Shown here: piece after piece, positions 56,270 through 64,000 of the stretch
Numbering within the stretch: the stretch's first letter is position 1
How the letters are laid out: each line of letters begins with the position of its first letter
Source of the DNA: Nematopogon swammerdamellus
Lineage: Eukaryota > Arthropoda > Insecta > Lepidoptera > Adelidae
DNA: 64,000 nt
Assembly (NCBI GenBank): GCA_946902875.1
Contig: OX336342.1
Location: 15,369,523-15,433,522, forward strand
Direction: 5' to 3'
Translations under genes and position numbers: made by a program
The notes under the pieces: generated by a model
What the model was told of the DNA's origin: nothing
Seen by the model: only the letters and a program-made list of their open reading frames with translations
Database searches by the model: none

Positions 56270-56880
56270 TTTTGTTTATGGAAACTGACACGGTTGGCTA
56301 CATCGCCTACAACATCCGTGATGTCAGCCCATAACACCGGGTAAACTAGGTGCCATGTCAGGGCTTCCCTTCGGTCGTGCCGGCTACACTGAACTACACG
56401 GAAAACACAAACATAGCCGTTTCGACCGACGTTTCATTTAGTGCGGTGGTATCAACCCGGGCGGGTTGAACCCTACCACCTAGTAGAGTGTTTTCATTTT
56501 AAGAAGGCACGAGGGGTATGAAGTAGGAAGTGGTGTGAGACTGCGCGGAGCTCAGTAGGGAACGACTCGGTTCGACGGAGCGATGCGGAGACGTGTAGAA
56601 CGTGTGTACCGACCTGGCATCGAGTTCGTTCTCTACTGAGCTCCGCGCGGTCGCCTCTCGCACCACTTTCTACCTCGTACCCCTCGTGCCTTCGTAGAAT
56701 GAAAACACTCTAAGGTAAAAAGGGAAGGGAGGGACCTACAGTTTTACGTGGAATCCGAACCACGGTCAGCCTCCAACGGTCGAGCGGTCACCCATCTAAG
56801 TACTTACCGGCCCAGCGTTGCTTAACAATCAATAGCGACAGTCGACTGTCTGCACCACTGAGCTATCGACATATAAAAGT
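56270..56880 (-). mobile_element. SINE family B, full length (minus), split by a MITE
   Basis: The body runs from a T tract at 56262-56272 and ATGGAAACTGACACGGTTGG to ACCACCTAG (56483). After the MITE, the head continues from 56713 with TTTTACGTGGAATCCGAACC (B-box-like), the 5S-like segment in reverse at 56783-56808, and an A box in reverse CCACTGAGCTA (56855-56865). Confidence 0.75.
56486..56710. mobile_element. 225-bp MITE with TA duplication
   Basis: Inverted arms of about 85 bp start GAGTGTTTTCATT and include AAGGCACGAGGGGTA and GCGGAGCTCAGTAG. TA precedes (56484-56485) and follows (56711-56712), and removing the insert restores the SINE's CACCTAGTAAGGTA. The short spacer makes it almost a complete hairpin. 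Confidence 0.85.
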
Positions 56881-57329
56881 AAACCTATTTTCCAGGCATG
56901 CAATTCATTAAATTTGCTTTTACATGTGCATTGTTTGGAGACATACGGTGAGCAAAATCGCTTTACACATCTCGTGTTTTATAAGATGGGTCCAGATTAT
57001 ACACTAGATCATACGGACATAACCTTTCTCTGCTGTGTGACGTGACAACAGCAGCGCACAGTCGAAATTTAGTAGCGTCCGCTCTGTGGGGCAGAAGTTG
57101 TCGAGCTGCGACTCTGCGTCCCCCCCCCCCCCCCCCCCCCCCCCCCTCCCCAGCGCACTCTACCTCTTGCACAACGATTATTAGGTCCGCTTTCGCTCTG
57201 AAATCCTCTGAATAGGGCTTGAAATATGTTTTATGTAACCTTAGTAAGTTTGGCTAGATGCTTTGGTTGACTAGATCATTTAATTCAAAGTAAATTATTA
57301 TTTTTTAAGTTATTTCATTTTATTAAGTA
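56881..57329. other. unassigned sequence with C27 run
   Basis: 57120-57146 is 27 consecutive C; the minus-strand ORF 56963-57172 reads it as poly-Gly. No gene. Confidence 0.5.
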
Positions 57330-58410
57330 CTAGCCCGCGGCTTCGCTCGCGTCAAATTCGTATTTCAAAGAAAGCAAGTAAGAAACTAAGGCCGATCTGC
57401 GTTAAGTAAGGTAAACGATAAACCTTCTCAACTAAAGTAAGTAACTAAGGGCGAGACCGAAGGCCGAGTTGCGTTCAGGAAGACGATAAACCCACTCAAA
57501 GAAAGTAAGTAATTGAGGGCGAGGCCGAAGGCCGAGCTGCGTTCAGGAAGACGATAACCTTTTCGAAGAAGTAAGTAACAGAGGGCGAGGCCGAAGGCCG
57601 AGCTGCGTTCAGGAAGACCATAAACCTTCTCGAAGAAAGTAAGTAACTAAGGGCGAGGCCGAAGGCCGAGCTGCGTTCAGGAAGACTATAAACCCTCTCG
57701 AGGAAATTAAGTAATTGAGGGCGAGGCCGAAGGCCGAGCTGCGTTCAGGAAGACGATAAACCTACTCAAAAAAAGTAAGTAATTGAGGGCGACGCCGAAG
57801 GCCGAGCTGCGTACAGCAAGACTATAAACCTTCTTGAAGAAAGTAATTCACTGAGGGCGAGGCCGAAGGCCGAGCTGCGTTCAGGAAGACGATAACCCTT
57901 TCGAAGAAGTAAGTAACAGAGGGCGAGGCCGAAGGCCGAGCTGCGTTCAGGAAGACCATAAACCTTCTCGAAGAAAGTAAGTAACTAAGGGCGAGGCCGA
58001 AGGCCGAGCTGCGTTCATGAAGACTATAAACCTTCTTGATGAAAGTAAGTACCTAACTGAGGGCGAGGCCGAAGGCCGAGCTGCATTCAGGAAGACGATG
58101 ACCTTTTCGAAGAAAGTAAGTAACAGAGGGCGAGGCCGAAAGCCGAGCTGCGTTCAGGAAGACCATAAACCTTCTCGAAGAAAGTAGTAACTTAGGGCGA
58201 GGCCAAAGGCCGAGCTGCGTTCAGGAAGACCATAAACCTTCTCGAAGAAATTAAGTAATTGAGGGCGAGGCCGAAGGCCGAGCTTTGTTCAGGAAGACTA
58301 TAAACCGTCTTGAAGAAAGTACTATCGCCCATAGTTACTTACTGTCATCGAGAAGGTTTAGTGTCTTCCAGAATACAGCTTGGCCTTCGGCCACCCCCTT
58401 AGTTACGAGT
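57330..58410 (-). mobile_element. Helitron-type 3' end followed by a long satellite array
   Basis: Starts after A with CTAGCCCGCGGCTTCGCTCG (a reversed Helitron 3' end), then about 14 units of 60-70 bp containing GCGAGGCCGAAGGCCGAGCT and CGTTCAGGAAGAC, closed by one inverted unit (58320-58410). No captured ORF and no recognisable 5' TC end, so it may be a partial relative of copies 1 and 2. Confidence 0.75.
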
Positions 58411-59930
58411 TAGTACCGCCCTGCAGGGCGGCGGCGGCGGCCGGGCCGGGGGCGGACGGGGGTGGACGGGGGTGGACGACCAGCCTCCACCGCGCCACTA
58501 CTTTGCTGCTGAAATATTTACTATTATATCTCGGCCAGAGCTCGCTGCTTCCATCCTCGGACTGTTTTCGCACGCAATAAATATTTGGTAATGCTTTTAC
58601 ATTTCACGTTGAGTGGTTTTTGAGGATATTACCCACAACGATCATGTTTATGTTACAACATAAATATTGAATAAAGTAGTCTCTACTCTTTTCTTCTCCC
58701 TCTTCGCATTTCTTTTGTACAAACAGTACTAAATTTAGTTGTAAATAAACAAATAACAACGCATTAAGGATGGAATTTTTTTGTTATATATGTAATTAAA
58801 TATTTAATGTTACTGTTCGTATCTTTATTACTTTTCCTCTATTATTACTTACCTTTCTTCTCAAATTCCTTGATAATCGTAATAAAATATAATATCGTGT
58901 CTTAAACTATAATAATATTATAAAGGTTCTTGTCAAAGAAAAGAAAAACTACTGTAATCTGCATATATTATAAGCACCTGTAAAGTTTGTCTTTTAAATC
59001 GCCGCTCGTACACCGCGAGACTTTAAACTTGAGTAAGTATTGGTATTGATGAGTACAGCAACGGCGCAAGCCTCGAATGCGCGGCGCGGGGCGCAGTGCT
59101 GGCAGGCAGCGGCGGCGCGGAGGCTGCGGCGCGGAGGGGGCAGCGGCGAGGACTTGGCCTGCAGGCTGCCAAGGAGATTAGGAGGCGGCGCGCGGCGACG
59201 GCGGCGGCAAGGGGTGTTATCGTACCTACAGTAATGCATAATGCAGCTTAGTTAAGAGACTTGGCCCGGCTCGCAACTCCCCCCCCCCCCCCCGTCCCTC
59301 CCCCTCCCCTTCCCCCCTGGCGGCCCGGCAGGAGTCCGCAGGAGGTACGACCTGTTAACTACAATTTATAACGCAACGTATAATAATAAACGTCGCCTTG
59401 GTCCATCTACCGGAAGGTGCGGCGGAAGAAAGCCTCCAGATTATACTATATGTAGGTCACATCGTCAGTGGGGTTAACTGGCACCTTTCTCCGAAAATCG
59501 ATGTGCGCACATGTAAACAATAATTCGTTAACAACTTTGTTTTTAACAGTGTATTGATGATGTAGTTCAGTAATTAAAGTATTATAATTTTAAAGGGCAT
59601 AAATGGTACTAATGAATTAAATCTGTAAAAGATTATGGGAACTATAAATAGCGAAAGTTTAAAATACAACGATAGCGCCACGAAAAAGCAATTATCCGAA
59701 GAGAGATTCAGCAAACATTTTAAAAATTTAGGCTTCGTATGCAGAAAAAGTCTATCGAAAGAAGAAAAAATTATAACAATCGGATAATCACCCGCTCCGG
59801 CGACGGCGTCCGAATGCCTGCGCGTGCATTGAAAACGCGCTACAGCAGCCGAGTACGAGTGCTATGGCTCGTGGCTATGGCGCATTACTTAGCGCCACCG
59901 ATATTGTAAATAAAGTGTTTTATTTGAAAC
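58411..59930. other. unassigned stretch with GC islands
   Basis: GC-rich at 58415-58480 and 59050-59210, with a run of 15 C at 59279-59293. The overlapping ORFs at 58994-59239 are Arg/Ala-rich products of this composition. Confidence 0.4.
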
Positions 59931-59934
59931 TATC

Positions 59935-59965
59935 TTTTGCCCGCGGCTTCGCTCGCGGTATATAA
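59935..59965 (-). repeat. Helitron-like 3' end scrap (minus)
   Basis: TTTTGCCCGCGGCTTCGCTC, lacking a clear CTAG. Confidence 0.35.
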
Positions 59966-60029
59966 CGCAAATATGATAATAAACAATCGCTTCTCTTATT
60001 TCTTATTTCCCTCGCCGCAACTTAATTTT

Positions 60030-60150
60030 TTATTTTTTCTATTTTTATTATTTGTTGTTATATCCGCTTTAATAACATAATTATATTCTGTGAAAATTTC
60101 AACAGGCTAGCTATTACGGTTCCAAAGATACAGTAGGATAGAAGCCCGTA
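60030..60150 (-). repeat. repeat family E fragment (minus)
   Basis: TTGTTATATCCGC, ATATTCTGTGAAAATTTC and GGCTAGCTATTACGGTTCC match the middle of family E. Confidence 0.5.
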
Positions 60151-60734
60151 ATTAAAAACAAAACTCGAGTATTTTCCGAGAAATAATAATTTCAATCACG
60201 AAAGAAATCCAATTCGCTGACAACCGTAAAAAGACTAAGCTTAATTAAGGGACAAAATCTTTTTAAATAAGCGAAATTTGGCACCGCGAGTCTCCGACGA
60301 CGGTCATTAGGTTACGGTAACTCGCAAACAAAAAGTTTCCACAGAATAAATACGACGAGCATAGAAGGAAGAATGAAGCGACGTAATATTTTATATTACC
60401 AGCAATATTTCCAATTAACCGCCTCGGAACGCTGCTTCCGGCATCCGGACGGAAATAGGAGCCGGGCGGGCGGCGGCGCTGGGCGGCCCGCCCTAAAACC
60501 GATTATTGCCCTACAGCAGCCTCCGTCTACGCCGTGCGCCGGCCTCTCACCTCCGCGCCGCCGCCGCCGCCCCCGCCCCGCTCCCAGCGCTCTCGCGACT
60601 CTAAGCTCTTATATTTTTTTCCGTAAACACCAACTTAACTTACCAGCGCGATATACCACATACATCTGGTTTATAATCTAATACTCATTCATTGTTCCAA
60701 ATAAGATAAACTTTTTTAAGAGCCCCGAGGTTTC
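60151..60734. other. unassigned sequence
   Basis: GC-rich island at 60450-60600, giving a 102-codon Pro/Arg-rich frame of doubtful value. Confidence 0.35.
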
Positions 60735-60895
60735 AAATTGAATCGACATGCACCAATGATTTTTTTCTGACGGAAAAACGTATGTGCATACCTACACCTG
60801 CTGATTCAGCGTTCGGAACCGGTGTAAAACTGTAGTCCCTAACCTTGCCTCTTACTAGGTGGTAGGTTCAAATTGTAGCCGACTGACGAGGTACA
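60735..60895 (+). repeat. SINE family D, 5' half without tRNA boxes
   Basis: CACCAATGATTTTTTTCTGA, CGGAACCGGTGTAAAACTG and TTACTAGGTGGTAGGTTC, then cut off at GTAGCCGACTG. Confidence 0.65.
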
Positions 60896-61493
60896 ACGAT
60901 GCGTCTGTGCTTTGGGTGCCTACCTACCTAAACTTTCGTTAAATGTGTGACGAACACAGAAGGGTACCATTAGCCTAAGTATGATATAATAGGAAGAATT
61001 AATTTATTGATTAAAACGAGATAAGTACAGCCATCTAGACGCCTAGTCGCGAACTAGAAGTGTAAATAATCACGTGTGATTATAATCACGTGGCGTCATC
61101 ACACGGACGCGAGTAGAACTTAAGGGTTGCACATGATGTTGGTATACTCAACTTTGCGTGATGCGAGCAAAAGGGGATAGATGGCAGGGATAAATCAATC
61201 GCATATATTTGCCGGTAGGGTGCGTATAAATCAAAAGATGGTTATCTGACGTAGGCATAGATCGCGCAATGTCTCGGTTGACAGAAAGGAATGACGTTCG
61301 TACGGTTAACTCGCAATGGCTTGACGGGTGTTCATAGCAGTTCGTAGCTCGGCGGGGCAGTATTTTAATGTCTAAATCGGCCGACAGAGGCGCTGTTAGG
61401 GGTGGGGTCCTTATGGAAGGGAAGGCTTTTGATTGGCTAAGAACGTTCGGGAACGACAGGAAACGAAGTAGAGCCGAGGGGTAGGGATGAGGG

Positions 61494-61574
61494 CCATTTA
61501 AACTCGTGCGCAGGGGACGTCGAGTCAGTCTTGTTTCGGGAGCCAGCAACCTACTAAAAAACACTCACGGTGAG
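61494..61574 (+). promoter_or_regulatory. candidate core promoter with splice donor
   Basis: CATTTAAA (61495-61502), then an arthropod-type initiator TCAGTC (about 61524-61529) some 28 bp downstream, then ACGGTGAGT, a good 5' splice site, near 61568. Each motif is common by chance; only the arrangement is suggestive. Confidence 0.25.
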
Positions 61575-61676
61575 TGTGAAGTCTGGCAAATCGCGTCGCG
61601 GAGCCGTGCTCATTGTCCATACAAGTTCAACCTCGCTTGTTCACCAATACTTGGGTGTTTGAAGATTAAAGTTGAT

Positions 61677-62131
61677 GATAGCATACCAATGGTGAAAGGC
61701 CCTAGACCGAAATGTCGGGGCTGGCATCCGGAGGTTCTGAGGATAGCATACCAATGGTGAAAGGCCCTAGACCGAAATGTCGGGGCTGGCATCCGGAGGT
61801 TCTGATGATAGCATACCAATGGTGAAAGGCCCTAGACCGAAATGTGGGGGCTGGCATCCGGAGGTTCTGATGATAGCATACCGATGGTGAAAGGCCCTAG
61901 ACCGAAATGTCGGGGCTGGCATCCGGAGGTTCTGATGATAGCATACCGATGGTGAAAGGCCCTAGACCGAAATGTCGGGGCTGGCATCCGGAGGTTCTGA
62001 TGATAGCATACCAATGGTGAAAGGCCCTAGACCGAAATGTCGGGGCTGGCATCCGGAGGTTCTGATGATAGCATACCGATGGTGAAAGGCCCTAGACCGG
62101 AATGTCGGGGCTGGCACCCGGAGGTTATAGT
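61677..62131 (+). repeat. 65-bp tandem repeat, seven copies
   Basis: Units start at 61677, 61742, 61807, 61872, 61937, 62002 and 62067, each with GATAGCATACCRATGG, GGCCCTAGACCGAAATGTCG and GGCATCCGGAGGTT. Units differ by one to three bases; the last is the most diverged. Period 65 does not preserve a reading frame. CCGA-AATG-TCGG inside each can form a short hairpin. Confidence 0.93.
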
Positions 62132-63212
62132 ATGTCGAGAGAGTAACGGGTAGTAATGAGGAGAAAATATGTGAAGGATAATGGAACCCATTGGACGATG
62201 AGCATGTTCACCTAGAAGAATTGCTGAAAATATACAACTCGTTAGGTCCTTACGGCACTAAAGACTACGAATAGTCGAGATGTTATTAGTAGATTTTGTA
62301 ACGCGAGAGCGTGCGAGTGAGTGTTGCGCGGCTTGATGGTCAAGTGAAGTGGTGCCTAGATAAAGGCCAAGGTTAACGTAGGTAGAGGTGTTGTGTTCGT
62401 ATTGGATCGCAGTGTGTTCCAGAAGTGTAGGAAGATCTGTACCAGGTAGACGAGTGTCCTTATATAAGTGATTAGCTAGGGGTCTTGTCAGGTGTACATC
62501 GTAGTAAACTAATGTTCCTTGAGCGCACCCGTACGTTTAGAGTTCGTAAGTAAGCGAATAGCGTGGACCCGGTCTCTCTTGCTTTGGGGAAGATTACATT
62601 TCCATGGCCACAGAAATAGAAGCGTCTCGAAGGTTCGATGCACGTATAAACGGATCGACTAGAGAGAGGTCTAGGGAGGGAGACGAAGTTACGGTTAGGG
62701 TTGTCTAAATTGGGTAGGTTACGTAGGAGAGGTAGGCAGGAACACAATAGTTACACTAGACACGTAGGTGCAATGTTCTAATAAGGAGCATTGTACATAC
62801 ATTACACATACGCAGTTAAAGTAATCCCGACAGAGGGAACGCTTCATTTGCACAGAATAGACAGGAGACCTTTAGGTACAACTTTGAGTGAGGAGTAGTA
62901 CCTCAGTCAAACTGGTTGAAGGTCACAGCGATGGGCGGGGTGGAACTAAGGTGAGAAAACCTCACCTGGTTCAAGGGGGCCCATTGTCTACCCCTCTTGG
63001 GGTAAATTTTCTGACTTTGCGAAGCGAAAGATAAAGTGTTTGATACCAAATAGATAGAATGAAGAGCCTATAATCATAGAAAGTAGGAGTATAGTCCAGA
63101 GTAGAAACATAAGAACATTTACAATAATAAAGCTAATGAATGTAGGCACGAAACGATGCGAAATAAAAGCCAGGTACAATAAACATTAAATGAATTATTT
63201 TAAGACCTCTTT

Positions 63213-63440
63213 TCTAACTCCTGCTAGGCGGTGATACTTTATTGCGTAACAGCTGTTATTCTTCTAAAAGAAGACTAGGTCCCTAAAAAGCTAGATAAAT
63301 TTCTTCCAGGTGTTCCATCTAACTCCTGCTAGGCCGTGGCTTTTAAGCTGTTAGACCAAAAGGGAATAATTTGAAAGGTTATGTTCAAAAAAGCCTAGGC
63401 AATTCCTTTCCAGCTGTTTCCCCTAACTCCTGCAAGGGGG
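63213..63440 (+). repeat. three direct repeats spaced about 105 bp
   Basis: TCTAACTCCTGCTAGGCGGTG at 63213, a variant at 63318 and a more diverged one at about 63422, with GTAACAGCTGTT- or TTTAAGCTGTT-like sequence nearby. Confidence 0.6.
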
Positions 63441-64000
63441 TGAGTTATTTATCGTTGGATGTGATAGAACGCTATATCTTCCAGCCGAAGAAAAGAAGTG
63501 CTTATACTCCAAGATCAGTGCTAGCCTATCTGATCGGTCGAGGAGAAAAGCATATAGTAGTCCCCTTTGGTAAAAGAAATCGCTGAACCTTGTAGGTATT
63601 CCAGAAGTAAGGATAGTGATCTCACACAAGCTCACGCATCTTCAGAATTAGGCTACATACTTCCTTTTAGGAAGAGAATAAACTGGTTGAAGAATATACA
63701 CGTTTTCTCAGGTGTAGGAATTTCCGGAGGAGAGAACATAGACTGTTACAATGTGGTAGAGGAGGCATAGTGACGTAGGAAAGGCGGACTTGTGCAGGAA
63801 ATTATAGGTGTAGTTAGAATTAACCCACAGAACAAAGATTAGGATAGAAAGGTTAAGGTTTGAGTTAGTACTCTGGGTGATACGGTTACACAACGCTTTC
63901 TTGAAGAGCGAAAGAGACAGGATCCATTTCCGCTTAGGTCATTGTATACGCATGTATACATTGACTGAGCTTACCTAGAGATCACTTGAATGCTAAACGC

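Larger units (their letters stand above)
60896..64000. other. unidentified unit with tandem repeats, open at the right edge
   Basis: Differs from the rest: no SINE, MITE or Helitron insertion recognised, plus strand purine-rich, many 60-90 codon ORFs and none long. It holds the 65-bp tandem repeat (61677-62131) and three direct repeats at 63213-63440. A frame near 62175-62270 reads WNPLDDEHVHLEELLKIYNS followed by LGPYGTKDYE and a stop, protein-like but without a start. It could be the leader of an LTR retroelement continuing past the window or a host transcript; I cannot decide. Confidence 0.4.

Noticed and set aside
61677..62131. CRISPR or coding repeat
   Set aside because: Head-to-tail 65-bp units without spacers, and 65 is not a multiple of three.

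Overview
This window looks like lepidopteran (moth or butterfly) nuclear DNA: intergenic or large-intron sequence built almost entirely from mobile elements. That is inferred from Helitron ends of the lepidopteran type (5' TC, 3' hairpin then CTAG, placed between A and T), several short Pol III-type retroposon families, RTE/CR1/jockey-like LINE tails, mariner and hAT MITEs, and a Transib element. No host protein gene could be supported; nearly all short ORFs are chance frames or lie in repeats.

The one convincing intact gene is a 695-residue, intronless transposase on the minus strand (30033-32120). It has the RAG1/Transib pattern: candidate catalytic D292, D396 and E606 and zinc ligands C411/C414/H579/H584. 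It sits inside a complete 4,672-bp Transib transposon (28993-33664) with ends beginning CACAGTGG, about 820-bp inverted arms and a 5-bp target duplication (CGTCA). It landed in an older SINE. About 400 bp upstream is a 1,167-bp non-autonomous element (27429-28595) with CACTATGG ends and a CGCCG duplication, which I also read as Transib.

Layout: 1-9.3 kb, scattered SINEs (called families B, C, D here), an RTE tail and a TA-duplicating MITE. 9.3-11.7 kb, Helitron copy 1. 12.3-13.2 kb, a three-level nest of LINE and SINE. 13.4-15.1 kb, GC-rich tracts and an 11-bp minisatellite. 16.0-17.7 kb, a TIR-bounded element with inverted 16-bp arrays, itself hit by a SINE and a deleted mariner. 18.1-20.2 kb, a SINE with a tRNA/5S-like head, a hAT MITE and a fold-back element. 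25.1-28.6 kb, a 144-bp tandem array split by a 1.7-kb TIR element, then the non-autonomous Transib. 29.0-33.7 kb, autonomous Transib. 34.0-38.1 kb, MITEs, LINE fragments and a perfect 221-bp-arm palindrome. 38.1-52.4 kb, mostly unassigned sequence with GC-rich islands. 52.4-54.7 kb, Helitron copy 2, inverted relative to copy 1. 55-58.4 kb, SINEs, a MITE and a 60-70 bp satellite array. 60.9-64.0 kb, a compositionally distinct unit with a 65-bp tandem repeat that I could not assign.

Functionally, the Transib transposase is the only plausible active protein. The other elements are relics that would depend on enzymes encoded elsewhere.
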